Notes: generated from the letters alone by a model not told the origin. DNA of 64,000 bases from Antilocapra americana (GCA_007570785.1 ML660201.1:34867405-34931404); one strand, 5' to 3'; shown: positions 23,196 to 34,998, counted from the first letter of the stretch. Translations and numbers: made by a program.

Positions 23196-23730
23196 TGAAC
23201 TAAATGTAGACCATTTGCTCTAATACTAAATATGAATGTTTACAGTGTGCTTATCCATAATAATTACTCTGGAAACGTTCAAAGAAACCCTTACTGAGCC
23301 TACATTTTAATGCAGGGCGCGTTTCTGAGATGAGACTGATGTTCTCCATAATGACTCCCCTGAAACCAGATTAACATTTAAAACAGTTAGTATGCCAGAA
23401 GCAGTCTGGGAAATGTCTGTGTGGTTTGCGATCACGAGCTGGTCTAAATGAAGAAAACAGCTCCCTGTAATAAACTGAGCTTTATGCAAACTGCAGAATT
23501 TTATTGAAATGATGACAGACGGGCTTGACTAAAAGGCTTAGACATATTATTGTTCATTAAAATATATTCATTAATTAATTACTTATTAAAATGTATTCAT
23601 TCATTATTGCTACATTAAAATGTATAGAATCATCAAGAGTGATTCTATTATAATAGGAGGCAATTGGAAGCCATTTGTTGACTGAGCTCTAAAGCCTGAA
23701 TGAGGTCTGCCGTGTCCTACCTGAGACCAA
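23196..23730. other. Unique DNA with small AT tandem repeat
   Basis: About three diverged copies of a 'ttaaaatRtattcatt' unit lie at 23557-23625. No gene recognised. Confidence 0.4.
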
Positions 23731-23734
23731 GGTT

Positions 23735-24062
23735 CAGTCCACCTAACCTTTCTGACTCTTAGTTCTCTAACCTACAAAAAGTTGATAATATTAACAGCCT
23801 CACTGGCTGTGCTCTGATTAGATTATATAGCATGTTGTATAGGACACATCATCGGAGGAAGGTTAGCACATCCATATTACCTAAGAGCTTATTAGAATGC
23901 AGACTCGTAAGTCTAACTGCCGACCTACTGAATCAGAAACTCCATCTTAGCAAGATCCCCAGCTGACTCTCATGCACATTAAAGTGTGAGAAAAGCTGAC
24001 CTTAGGCATTTACACATGCCAGGCACACAGCAAATGCTTCATAAATACTTGCTGTTATTATT
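23735..24062 (+). mobile_element. MIR SINE split by a MER20-like element
   Basis: The left part (23735-23850) has the MIR body 'ctaacctttctgactcttagttctctaacctac' and 'tgataatattaacagcc'. The right part (24004-24062) has the MIR 3' end 'acacatgccaggcacacagcaaatgcttcataaatacttgctgttattattg'. The two are contiguous in MIR order and are separated by the hAT element at 23855-24003. Confidence 0.6.
23855..24003. mobile_element. MER20-like hAT-Charlie MITE
   Basis: 'tagcacatccatattacctaagagcttattagaatgcagac', 'gacctactgaatcagaaactcc' and 'ctctcatgcacattaaagtgtgagaa' follow the MER20 order. Inserted in the MIR at 23735-24062. Confidence 0.65.
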
Positions 24063-25450
24063 GTATGGAAAATTTTAGAAATACAAATAAAAGGTATTTT
24101 TGTCCTCTCTCCAAAGATAGTCAGGTCCATTTCTTTACCATATTGTACATGTCTTTTATCTTCTTAGAACTGTTTCACTTTTGCAAAGATAAATATACAG
24201 CATTTTAATGTATAGCATTCAGTGTAAACACCAACTCATTTAATTTGATCATTTGAAAAACCAGGATTGAATAGTTCACACTGATCATCTAAAGCTAGAT
24301 GTCTTTGTGGACTACAAACATACAGCTTTATGGGAACTGGCGGGCTGATGTTAACACGAAATTACTAATTGACTTTTCTACTTCCTCACAGGCACAGACA
24401 GATATATTGGTTTTAAATGGATTCTTCACACTCTGGTAGCTTGGTTCTCGCTTCCCATATCTATAATTGACTGAATAAGATGAAACATAAGGGAACAAAT
24501 GGTAAAATTTTAAGAGGTGATCATTTCTAGTTTCATTGAGCCTATTTTCAGAAAGATTAGAGACAATGGTTTTGGAAAGGAGACAACAGGGCTTTCTTCA
24601 TGGTTTTTCCCCCTCTGCATCGATACTCTTGTTTATGCTGTTTGAAAATCTCTAAAAGAAATAAGTATTCACCATTTGTCTTTAAGAATCCTCCATCTCC
24701 CCTGAGTAGGTGTTGCGAGAATATGAAAGACAATGCATTTCTTTTGAACAAACCATTGAAATTTTTCAGAGCAGGAATTTGGCCCCCAAGCAAATGGACT
24801 GAAGGTGGTATTAGGCTGGAAGGAGTTAATCTACTAGAGTCTCTTCTAAGAACAGTCAAATCATTTTAAATTCTAAGGAAGCATTTCTTTACAGTTCTTC
24901 CACAACTGTAGCTGAACCGAAATAAAATGGAAGCTTTGTAAAAGTGGGCCCAGAGGTTTGTCCTGGTCATGTGCTGACCTGAGCTGTTACCCGTCTCTGC
25001 CTTCACTGAGAATGCTCTCTGGCTTCCTAAGCATTGTATAACCCGCTGCCTGGAGATGAAATCTCCTGCACATGTTTTGTAGACTGCTGACTGTCAAAAT
25101 AGAGAAAGTACAATTTGTTTTCAGCGACCACTCCCTATACACAAATATACACATGCTCATGTGTGCACACATATTCCCTTCTTAGGTCCTGTTACCCCAC
25201 ATTCAACAAATTGACCTTCATGGGGTCCTCAAGTTGCCTTGAGCCCCTCTTACCATAGAGATGATGAATCGAATAAAATAATTCACATTGCAATATCTGT
25301 ATCAGATAACCACCTTTTAAAAAAACATTTTGAGATACTGAAAGAATATACAAAAGGCACAAAGTATAGAGCTTTTCTATAAAACATACTCCAAAGATTT
25401 CCTGTCTCACAGAGAATATATGCAAATTGCTGATGCGGCCTTCCATGAGA
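24063..25450. other. Unique DNA, about 1.4 kb, no gene seen
   Basis: No recognisable repeat. Opposing frames at 24557-24859 and 24600-24869 are mutual shadows without motifs. A candidate block for cross-species conservation testing. Confidence 0.4.
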
Positions 25451-25451
25451 T

Positions 25452-25905
25452 GGTATCTCCATCTCCCACCATCCTGCTCCTCCTGTCTCTATTCAGCCAC
25501 CCCTGCTTGCCTGGATTAGGGCCCAGAACACTAGCATTCTGTGCTCCCTTTGCCTTTGAGACTTTCCTCCTAAATATCTCTTTGATTTCTTCCCTCCATT
25601 TCTTTGGGTCTCTCTGAAATGTCTCCTTATCAGAAAGGCCTGTCCTGACAACCCTGAGTGAAACAGCTCTCACTCCCCCAACCCAGGCTCAGCATCTCAT
25701 ATCCCCTCACTGCTTTGTTTTTTCCCAGAGCACTGACCGCCTTCAGTATATATTTAGTTGTATACTTACGTATCGTCTTGTTGTCCTGACTAAAATGTTA
25801 GTTCCAGGAGGTCAGGGTTTTTGTCTGCATTTTCCCTGCTATATTCCCCAAGTCTAGAAAAGAACCTGACACACGGTAGTACAATATATAAATCATCATT
25901 GTAGG
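25452..25905 (+). mobile_element. L2 LINE 3' fragment
   Basis: Long sense L2 3' region: 'atctctttgatttcttccctcc', 'ctccttatcagaaaggcctgtcctgac', 'ccctcactgctttg', 'ttccaggaggtcagggtttttgtctgc' and 'gacacacggtagtacaatat'. The order follows the L2 3' UTR. The frame on the opposite strand at 25407-25673 is a shadow. Confidence 0.75.
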
Positions 25906-26600
25906 TCCTGATGAATTTTCACAAATAGAACACATGCATAACACGCACCTAGATCAATAAACAACATTCCCAGCCCCTAGGGTCCCTTCTCAGGTCTCTT
26001 CCAGACTCTACCCTCCCAAGAGGGTAATAACTCACTTGCCATCAAATAATGGATTAATTTCCTCTGTTTTTGGTACATACTTTCTCTCTTCCTTGTTCTT
26101 TCATTTGATATAATACAAAATATATTACTTCATGATATCTTCCAGATTAAAATAAAAGTTTAGAAAAAGGAAAACCATACAGGAAAGAAAGCAAAAGACA
26201 CTAATTATAAATAATGTATCTGATTCACTACCTAGAAAAATTGGAGAAACAATTTATTTCTTAAAATACAGTTACCCATTTTTCTTTAAAGTATAGAGAA
26301 ACTTTTAGATTGCCTATTTAACTAACTCATTCATCGACCTGTCAGTGTGCCTTTGCATAATGTATGTTACTTAGAAAATAGCATGAATATAGATTGTGTG
26401 TAAAGGCATTGCTAAACAAGCAGGTGAGGCCAACTCTGTATGCCCTGTTATTAAATTATAGTTAATTCATAGTCTAAAATTCATATTTATTTCATGGGGG
26501 GGTATATGCTATCAGGAATAAATGTAATCATTTTAAGCTAACATATTGATCATTTTAAGCTAACAAAAGTATGTCTGAAATACCTTAATTCATTTATCAA
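25906..26600. other. Unique AT-rich DNA with a short tandem duplication
   Basis: A 17-bp perfect direct repeat, ATCATTTTAAGCTAACA, lies at 26527-26543 and 26549-26565, separated by 5 bases. A G7 run lies near 26496. No gene recognised. Confidence 0.45.
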
Positions 26601-26604
26601 TGCA

Positions 26605-26880
26605 TTTTGAGTTTGAGTAATACAATGTTGACCAAATGCAAACTTGACCCTTCCCCATTGGATCATATAGTCTGATGAGAGACAGAGATTAATCAGAGAA
26701 TCACGCAGATAAATTTAAATGTAATGTTAATGGCTGAGTGTAGGCAGGCATGGTGTAGGCAGGCAGGCTGTGAGAGCATATCCAAAGGGTGCACTGACTT
26801 GACTGGGAGAGTCACAGATGGTTTTCCTAAGGAAGTGATGGTGAAGCTGACCATTCAAAGACAGAATGGGTGTGTGCCGT
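26605..26880 (-). mobile_element. Probable L2-type LINE 3' fragment
   Basis: 'tggatcatatagtctgatgagagacagagattaatcagagaatcacgcagataaat', 'gagagcatatccaaagggtgcactgac' and 'cctaaggaagtgatggtgaagctga' resemble an antisense L2-group 3' UTR. Contains a 'taggcaggca' duplication at 26742-26768. Confidence 0.45.
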
Positions 26881-26902
26881 GCTGTGCTCCGTTGTTTTTG
26901 AT

Positions 26903-27098
26903 GCTGTTGCAATCCCCTGGACTGTAGCCCACCAGGCTCCTCTGTCCATGGGATTTCCTAGGCAAGAATACTAGAATAGGTCGCCATTTCCTTCTCCAAG
27001 GGATCTTCCCAACCCCAGGGATCAGTCCCACGTCTTTTGCATCTCCTGCATTGGCAGGCGGATTCTTTACCACTGTAATGCTTGGGAAGTCCCAAAAA
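26903..27098 (-). mobile_element. Bov-tA SINE
   Basis: Reverse order: BovB-like part 'ctggactgtagcccaccaggctcctctgtccatgggatttcctaggcaagaatact'. Then the tRNA-like head in reverse, 'cccaaccccagggatcagtcccacgtcttttgcatctcctgcattggcaggcggattctttaccactgtaatgcttgggaagtcc'. Nearly complete, missing the extreme 3' tail. Confidence 0.9.
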
Positions 27099-27099
27099 C

Positions 27100-27605
27100 A
27101 AAAGGCTGTAACTTAAAAAATAGCCTTGAAAATTTACCAACCACATATATAGAAATTGAGTGCAGCATCTCTAGGATCTGTTTGTCTATTTTATTCTCCA
27201 TTTTTCTCACTAGTATTCACCAAAAACACACGCAGATAAACACACTCTTTGCTGTCTAGCTCTCAGGCAGCCTCAGGTGTCAGCTGCAATTTTTCTGTCC
27301 TAGGCAAGAAGTTCTTGGGTGTTCTTCATGTACCTGAAGTAAGTCAAGGCCCTCAGTTTTATGCTATTATTCTTCACATCTTATCTGTACCATTTGTGAT
27401 AGATTCCTCTCCCCCACCCCTTTGTTTGTAAGGAAGAACATGAGATTATGTGTGCTTCCCATGGTGCCTTGCACAACATGAATATACAGCAAACAGTAGC
27501 TCTCAGTGTGTTTAATAAATATAATCTCAACAAAAATACCTTAAGCTCTATGAGGGTAGGAAACACATGTCATGTTTTCTCCAGGAAAACCAGCACTTGT
27601 CACAG
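27100..27605. other. Unique DNA, possible short L2 piece
   Basis: 27540-27600 (ttaagctctatgagggtagg) is weakly L2-like. No gene recognised. Confidence 0.35.
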
Positions 27606-27607
27606 AG

Positions 27608-27848
27608 GACAGAGTTTTAAGTTAGATCTAGAGTCAGACCGTCTGGGTTTGAATTCAGTACTAGCAGCATGACCTTATTCAAGTTCTATATGTCTAGTTT
27701 GTTCATGCCTGCATGTCTCACTAGAAAGTAGACTCCATAATAAAACCTATCTCATAAGTTTGTGTCCAATACTCATGTTTATAAGTTGGAAGGAACAATG
27801 CCTGGCTCATGGTAAGGAATTTGTACATTCACTATTATTATCCATATG
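27608..27848 (+). mobile_element. MIR SINE
   Basis: Sense MIR: 'ctagagtcagaccgtctgggtttgaattcagtactagcagcatgaccttattcaag', then 'acctatctcataagtttgtg', 'caatgcctggctcatggtaagg' and 'cactattattatcc'. Nearly full length and one of the clearest MIRs here. Confidence 0.8.
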
Positions 27849-28112
27849 GATTCAATAACTACTACCATTCCACCCTGTCTCCTTTAATGCTATATTAATA
27901 TACTGTCAGAATCCAAGAAAATGGGAATTGATTTGTACACCAGTTCATGCAGGGCTGCTTCATGCCTCCTGGGCTCTCTTCAGCTGGGCCAACTAGGCCT
28001 TGGGATTGGCCCATGAATCTTGGCAGGACTCATCTGGAAAAACACTTCAATTGAGAGCCTCATGGGAAAAACTTTTATATTTTTTTTAAATTACTTTTTT
28101 GAAGTATACTTG

Positions 28113-31100
28113 AGCCCTGCCCATCAACAGAAAATTGGATTAAAGATTTACTGAACATGGCCCCGCCCATCAGAACAAGACCTAGTTTCCCGCTCAGTCA
28201 GTCTCTCCCATCAGGAAGCTTCCATAAGCCTCTTATTCTTATCCATCAGAGGGCAGACAGAATGAAAACCACAATCACAGAAAATTAACCAAACTGATTA
28301 CATGGACCACAGCCTTGTCTAACTCAAAGAAACTATGAGCCATGCCATGTAGGGCCACCCAAGATAGACAGGTCATGGTGGAGAGTTCTGACAAAATGTG
28401 GTCCACTGGAGAAGGGAATGGCAAACCACTTCAGTATTCTTGCCTTGAGAACCCCATGAGCAGGATGAAAAGGCACAAAGATACGACACTGAAAGATGAA
28501 CTCCCCAGAGAGGTAGGTACACAATAAGCTATGGGAGATCAGTGAAGAAATACCTCCAAAAAGAATGAAGAGATGGAGCCAAAGCAAAAACAACACCCAG
28601 CTGTGGATGTGACTGGTGATGGAAGTAAAGTCCGATGCTGTAAAGAGCAATATTGCATAGGTTCATGATTTAAGACAAATTGGAAGTGGTCAAACAGAAG
28701 ACGGCAAGAGTGAACATCGACATTCTAGGAATCAGTGAACTGAAATGGACTGGAATGGGTGAATTTAACTCAGATGACCATTATATCTACTACTGTGGGC
28801 AGATCCCTTAGAAGAAATGGAGTAGTCCTCATAGTAAACAAAAGAGTCTGAAATGCAGTACTTGGATGCAATTTCAAAAACAACAGAATGATTTCTGTCC
28901 ATTTCCAAGGGAAACCATTCAATATCAGAGTAATCTAAGTCTATGCCATGAGCAGTAACGCTGAAGAAGCTGAAGAAGAACAGTTCTATGAAGACCTACC
29001 AGACCATCTAGAACTAACACCCCAAAAAGATGTGCTTTTCATTACTGGGGACAAGAATGCAAAAGTAGGAAGTCAAGAGATACTTGGAGTAACAGGCAAA
29101 TTTGGCCTTGGAGTACAAAACGAAGTAGGTCAAAGGCTAACAGGGCTTTGCCAAGAGAATGCACTGGCTATAACAAACACCATCTTCCAACAACACAAGA
29201 GAAGACTCTACACATGGACATCACCAGATGGTCAACACCAAAATCAGATTGATTATATTCTTTGCAGCCAAAGATGGAGACTCTATACAGTCAGCAGAAA
29301 CAAGACCAGGAGTTGACTGTGACTCAATTCATGAACTCCTTATTGCCAAATTCAGACTGAAATTGAAGAAAGTAGGGAAAACCACTAGACCATTAAGGTA
29401 TGACCTAAATCAAATCCCTTACAATTACACAGTGAAAGTGAGAAATAAATTCAAGAGATTAGATTTGATAGAGTACCTGAAGAACTATGGATGGAGGTTC
29501 ATGACACTGTACAGGAGGCAGTGATCAAGACCATCCCCAAGGAAAAAAAAATGTAAGAAACCAAAATGGTTATCTGAGGAGGCCGTAAAAATAGCTGAGA
29601 AAAAAAGAGAAGTGAAAGGCAAAAGAGGAAAGGAAAGACATACCCATCTGAAAGCAGAGTTCCAAAGAATATCAAGGAGAGATAAGAAAACTTTCCTCAG
29701 TGATCAATGCAAAGAAATAGAGGTAAATAATAGAATGGGAAAGACTAGAGACCACTTCAAGAAAATTAGAGATACCAAGGGAACATTTCATGCAATGATG
29801 GATACAATAAAAGACAGAAATGGTATGGACATAACAGAAGCGGAAGATATTAAGAAGAGGTGACAAGAATACACAGAAGAGCTATACAAAAAAGAACTTC
29901 ACAACCCAGATAATCATGATGGTATGGTCACTCATCTAGAGCCAGACATCTTGGAATGTGAAGTCAAGTGGGCCTTAGGAAGCATCACTAAGAACAAAGC
30001 TAGTGGAGGTGATGGAATTCCAGTTGAGCTCTTTCAAATCCTGACAGATGATGCTGTGAAAGTGCTGCACTCAATATGCCAGCAAATTTGGAAAACTCAG
30101 CAATGGCCACAGGACTGGAAAGGGTCAGTTTTGATTCCAATCCCAAAGAAAGGCAATGCCCAAAATGTTCAAATAGCACACAATTGTACTCATCTCACAC
30201 ACTGGCAAAGTAATGCTGAAAATTCTCCAAGCCAGGCTTCAACAGTATGTGAAGCATGAACTTCCAGATGTTCAAGCTGGATTTAGAAAAGGCAGAGAAA
30301 ATTGCAGAGATCATATTGCCAACATCCATTGAATTGTGGAAAAAGCACTAGAATTTCAGAAAAACAGCTACTTCTACTTTATTGACTATGCCAAAGCCTT
30401 TGATTGTGTGGATCATAGCAAACTGTGGAAAATTCTACAAGAGATGGGAATAGCAGACCACCTGACCTGCTGCCTGAGAAATCTGTATGCAGGTCAAGAA
30501 GCAACAGTTGGAACTGGACATGGAACAACAGACTGGTTCCCAAATCGGAAAAGGAGTACATTAAGGCTGTATATTGTCACCCTGCTTATTTAACTTATAT
30601 GTGGAATACACCATGTGAAATGCTGGGCTGGAGGAAGCACAAGCTGGAATCAAGATTGCCAGGAGAAACATCAATAACCTCCGATATGCACATGACATCA
30701 CCATTATGGCAGAAAGTGAAGAACTAAAGTGCCTCTTGATGAAAGTGAAAGAAGAGAGTGAAAAAATTCACTTAAAACTCAGCATTCAGAAAACTAAGAT
30801 CATGGCATCTGGTCCCATCACTCCACAGCAAATAGATGGGAAACAGTGAGAGACTTTATTTTCTTGGGCTCCCAGATCACTGCAGATGGTGACTGCAGCC
30901 ATGAAATTAAAAGATGCGTGCTTCTTGGAAGAAAATCTATGCCCAACCTAGACAACATATTAAAAAGCAGAGATACTACTTTTCCAACAAAGGTCCATCT
31001 AGTCAAAACTATGGTTTTTCCAGTAGTCATGTGTGGATGTGAGAGTTGGACTATAAAGAAAGTTAAGTGCAGAAGAATTGACACTTTTGAACTCTGATGT

Positions 31101-31456
31101 TGGAGAAGACTCTTGAGAGTACCTTAGACAGCAAGGAGATCCAACCAGTCCATCCTAAAACCTATCAGTCCTGAATATTCATTGGAAGGACTGATGCTGA
31201 AATTGAAACTCCAATACTTTGGCCTCCTGATGCGAAGAACTGACTTATTTGAAAAGACCCTAATGCTGGGAAGAATTGAAAGTGGGAGGAGAAGTTGACA
31301 TCAGAGGATGAGATGGTTGGATGGTATCAACGACTTGATGGGCATGAGTTTCAGTAAGCTCCAGGAGTAGGTGATAGACAGGGAGGCCTGGTGTGCTGCA
31401 GTTCATGGGGTCACAAAGAGTTGGATACAACTGAACAACTGAACTGAGCGGAACTG
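28113..31456 (+). mobile_element. Near full-length BovB (RTE) LINE
   Basis: About 3.3 kb, close to the expected size of a complete BovB. The 5' UTR is recognisable from 'gagccctgcccatcaac' through 'cattggaccacagccttgtc'-like sequence and 'gagaagggaatggcaaaccacttcagtattcttgcc'. The single ORF region follows (endonuclease, then reverse transcriptase). The 3' end carries the tail shared with Bov-tA and BOV-A2 ('tcacaaagagttggatacaactgaacaactgaactgagcggaactga'). The coding part is broken into at least six frames, so the copy is dead. No clear TSD was found, although the flanks rejoin an L1 UTR. Confidence 0.9.
28948..31097 (+). pseudogene. BovB ORF remnant: endonuclease plus reverse transcriptase
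   Basis: Endonuclease remnant at 28948-29316 (FYEDLPDHLELTPQKDVLF, then GDKNAKVG where BovB has GDWNAKVG, and SPDGQHQNQIDYIL). It continues out of frame at 29228-29524, where the catalytic SDH box reads SIH. A linker lies at 29612-29863. RT N-terminal part at 29924-30259 (KNKASGGDGIPVELF, IPIPKKGNA). RT motif A at 30336-30593 (DYAKAFDCVDH). The C-terminal region lies at 30846-31097 (RCVLLGRKSMPNLDNILKSRD). The catalytic YADD box at 30685-30696 reads YAHD: GAT has become CAT. With the EN and RT active sites both hit and several frameshifts, no function remains. Confidence 0.88.
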
Positions 31457-31587
31457 ATTTATGTTTCTAGCATACAGTGGAATGATTCAGTTTTGTGTAT
31501 GTGTATCTGTGTGTGTGTGTGGACACATACATTGTTTCTCGTATTCTTTTCCATTATGTTTTTTTTTTATCAGCTGTGTTTTTGTGT

Positions 31588-33660
31588 TTTTTTTTTTTTT
31601 AATTTTCTTTACTTTATTGTGTTGCTTTTGCCATACAATGACATGAAACCGCCATGGGTTTACATATGCTCCCCCTCCAGAACCCCACTCCCTCCTCCCT
31701 TCCGATTCCCTCCCCCTGGGACATCTCAGTGCACCAGCCCCGAGCATCAACCCTGGGCTGGTGATTGATTTCACATATGATAATTAACATGTTTTAATGC
31801 CATTCTCCCATATCATCCCACCCTTGCCCTCTTCCATAGAGTCCACGAGTCTGTTCTATACATCTGCATTCCTTTTGCTGTCTCACATGCAGGGTTCTTG
31901 TTACCATCTTTCTAAATTCCATATATATGCATTAGTATACTGCATTGTTGTTTTTCCTTCTGGCTTACATCACTCTGAATAATAGGCTCCAGTTCCGTCC
32001 ACCTGAGTAGAACTGCTTCAAATGATTTTTTTTTAATGCTGAGTAATATTCCATTGTGTATATGTACCACCACTTTCTTATCCATTCGTCAGTTGATGGG
32101 CATCTAGGTTGCTTCCATGTCCTGGCTATTGTAAACAATGCGGCGATGAACACTGGGGTACACGTGTCTCTTTCAATTCTGGTTTCCTCGGTGTGTATGC
32201 CCAGCAGTGGGATTGCTGGGTCATATGGCAGGTCTATTTGCAGTTTTTTAAGGAATCTCCACAGTTTTCCATAGTGGCTGTACTAGGTTGCATTCCCACC
32301 AACAGTGTAAGAGGGTTCCCTTTTTTCCACATCCTCTCCAGCATTTATTGCTTGTAGATTTTTGGATGGCAGCCATTCTGACTGGTGTAAAGTGGTACCT
32401 CATTGTGGTTTTGATTTGCATTTCTCTGATAATGAGTGATGTTGAGCATCTTTTCAAGTGTTTGTTAGCCATTTTTATGTCTTCTTTGGAGAAATGTCTG
32501 TTACGTTCTTTGGCCCACTTTTTGATTGGGTCATTTATTTTTCTCGAATGGAGCTGCAGGAGTTGCTTGTATATTTTTGAGATTAATTGTTTGTCCGTTG
32601 CTTCATTGGCTATTATTTTCTCCCATTCTAAAGGCTGTCTTTTCACCTTGCTTATAGTTTCCTTTGTTGTGCAGAAGCTTTTAATTTTAATTAGGTCCCA
32701 TTTGTTTATTCGTGCTTTTTTCCCCAATATTCTGGGAGGTGGGTCATAGAGGATCCTGCTTTGGTTTATGTTGGAGAGTGTTTTGCCTATATTATCCTCT
32801 AGGAGTTTTATAGTTTCTGGTCTTATGATTAGATCTTTGATCCATTTTGAGTTTATTTTTGTGTATGGTGTTAGAAAGTGTTCTAGTTTCATTCTTTTAC
32901 AAGTGGCTGTCCAGTTTTCCCAGCACCACTTGTTAAAGAGATTGTCTTTTCTCTATTGTATATTCTTGCCTCCTTTGTCAAAGATAAGGTGTCCATAGAT
33001 GCGTGGATTTATCTCTGGGCTTTCTATTCTGTTCCATTGATCTATATTTCTGTCTTTGTGCCAGTACCATACTGTCTTAATGACTGTGGATTTGTAGTAC
33101 AGCCTGAAGTCAGGTAGGTTGATTCCTCCAGTTCGATTCTTCTTTCTCAAGATTGCTTTGGCTATACGAGGTTTTTTGTATTTTGATACAAATTGTGAAA
33201 TTATTTGTTCTAATTCTCTGGAAAAGACCTCTGGTAGCTTGATAGGAATTGCATTGAATCTATAGATTGATTTGGGTAGTATACTCATTTTCACTATATT
33301 GATTCTTCCAATCCACGAACACGGTATATTTCTCCATCTGTTTGTGTCCTCTTTGATTTCTTTCATCAGTGTTTTATAGTTTTCTATATATAAGTCTTTT
33401 GTTTCTTTAGGTAGAAATACTCCTAAGTATTTTATTCTTTTTGTTTCGATGGTGAATGGAATTGTTTCCTTAATTTCTCTTTCTGTTTTCTCATTGTTAG
33501 TGTATAGGAATGCCAGGGATTTCTGTGTGTTGATTTTGTATCCTGAAACTTTACTATATTCACTGATTAGCTCTAGTAATTTTCTGGTAGAGTCTTTAGG
33601 GTTTTCTATGTAGAGGATCATGTCATCTGCAAACAGAGAGAGTTTTACTTTCTCTTTCAT
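31588..33660 (-). mobile_element. 5'-truncated ruminant L1
   Basis: The 3' end is at the left: T-run 31588-31600, then the antisense 3' UTR 'atgacatgaaaccgccatgggtttacatatgctccccctcc'. ORF2 follows rightward and stops abruptly near 33660, after the region encoding the FADD box, because of 5' truncation. About 2.07 kb remains of an element that would be about 6-8 kb. The same L1 subfamily as 45670-46840, whose segments can be aligned to it. Confidence 0.9.
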
Positions 33661-33759
33661 CATTGTAATTGGTTGGCCCCTTTTTATTGACAGGAGCAAT
33701 CTCTGTGTTGAGAACTCATGGCAAAATGAACTACCATTCTCAGCTCTTACAAGGAGCAA
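32248..33759 (-). pseudogene. L1 ORF2 C-terminal half, frameshifted
   Basis: The frame at 32953-33759 contains [14 protein letters not shown], the L1 RT active-site box with both aspartates intact, and then [25 protein letters not shown] and [23 protein letters not shown]. The first about 33 codons, upstream of 33660, are flank rather than L1. A frameshift near 32900-32950 moves the rest into the frame at 32248-32892 ([21 protein letters not shown] ... [25 protein letters not shown]), the cysteine-rich end of ORF2. No endonuclease domain is present. The two-frame structure and 5' truncation make it non-functional. Confidence 0.88.
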
Positions 33760-34350
33760 TAAATTTCAACAGGAAAAAAAGAATATTTATATAAAACAAA
33801 ACCAGCAAATATCTCTAATTATGGAAGTTAGCTCTGAAACAAAACTAGAGAAATTAAAGTTTGAATTTCAAACTGAGAATTGCATATTTTATTTTCTAGG
33901 ACTGAATTTTGCTGGTTAATTAGAATGATTCCCTATTAAATCAAACACTTCCCCCAAGGGATTTAGTAAATCTTTACTGTACTTTTTAATCTTTTTCAAG
34001 AAATAAATTATATTTCCTTGGGTTATTATTTCTACTTTTATGCCCTAACATTATTCATAACAGATGCAGATACTTATAGACACTAGTCCTTAATAAAAAC
34101 AGATTCAAATTAAATCTTGACAAAACAATTTCTAGAGGATCCAAATTCTCTTGGATTGAGAAGTTTAAAAGAAAAAACTAAAACTTTTATAACAAAGGTA
34201 TTTTATTAACTTTTTACAGTCCTAATATTTTAGTTTCTGCCCTCATGGTAAAATACAGGAATCAGATACAAGGGTGAAATAAACAGATTCCACCATATTT
34301 TATTACACCTTAATGTTAAGAACACCTGTTCAATGAAGCTATAAAATTCA
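33661..34350. other. Unique AT-rich DNA
   Basis: No repeat or exon recognised beyond the L1 boundary. Confidence 0.4.
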
Positions 34351-34354
34351 TATT

Positions 34355-34472
34355 TAAATCCCACTAGACTAGAGCATTAGCCTGATGAGGACAGGGATGA
34401 TTCTGCTTATTTCCTCCGTGTCAATGTCTTGCCCTTAATAGAAGTTTAGGAAATTTGTTGAACAAATAAATT
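34355..34472 (+). mobile_element. L2 LINE 3' end
   Basis: 'agagcattagcctgatgaggacagggatgattctgc' and then 'gtcttgcccttaatagaagtttaggaaatttgttgaacaaat' is the L2 terminus in sense orientation. Confidence 0.6.
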
Positions 34473-34769
34473 TAAGATGAGGAAAATTATTTCTATGGGT
34501 CAGTTGATTATGCAAGTCTTAGATGAGATAATGTGATGAGAGGATCACAGTTATGACATAGATCTCTTAATTTACCCCAACCCAATGTTCTTTCATCTAA
34601 TTAAAATGAGTTTAATAAAGGATAACATTCCTGGGCATACTGCTCTATCCCTAGCATCATTTCCTTTTCCACTTTTCCATTAGCTCTCAATTTTCACTGG
34701 AGAGCCACAAGATCTTTCAATATCTAACTCCATTTCCAACTCTAGTAGCACAAAACCTAAGTAAAGCCA

Positions 34770-34998
34770 AGTGCACCCCACCTTTTGGTTGCAGTGGATT
34801 GGTTCAGAATAGGCATGTGACCTATGCCAACCCAATTAGATTGACTCTCAGAATCTCAGTAAGAAATGTTCTTGAGATGCTTTTTTTCTCTGGGTGGAAC
34901 AGTGTCTGTGTGAGGATGTGCAGAAGGCTTATGGCTGATGCTGTCAGCCTAGTTATCTTATTGGAAGCCAATCAGATGAAAAAGTAGATTCACCTGGA
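34770..34998. mobile_element. Ancient mammalian repeat, family unassigned
   Basis: 'ggattggttcagaataggcatgtgacctatgccaacccaattagattgactctc' and 'ctgtcagcc...ttattggaagcc' resemble a common old LINE- or MaLR-type repeat. A stretch at 60400-60470 ('tgattggttcagaactaggctatgacccaaactgagc') looks like the same unit. Confidence 0.4.

Larger units (their letters stand above)
28078..31572 (-). mobile_element. Older L1 3' UTR split by BovB
   Basis: A left piece at 28078-28112 (tttaaattacttttttgaagtatacttga) and a right piece at 31459-31572 (gcatacagtggaatgattcagttttgtgtat ... attcttttccattatg) are consecutive parts of the same antisense artiodactyl L1 3' UTR type seen at 22535-22805. The BovB at 28113-31456 lies between them. 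A (TG)n run at 31503-31521 lies in the right piece. Confidence 0.6.

Noticed and set aside
28948..29524. Functional AP-type endonuclease gene
   Set aside because: The frame is interrupted, and key residues in the GDWN and SDH boxes are changed. It is the BovB endonuclease domain in decay.
32288..32749. 153-codon plus-strand frame
   Set aside because: It is the exact antisense of the L1 ORF2 C-terminal remnant.
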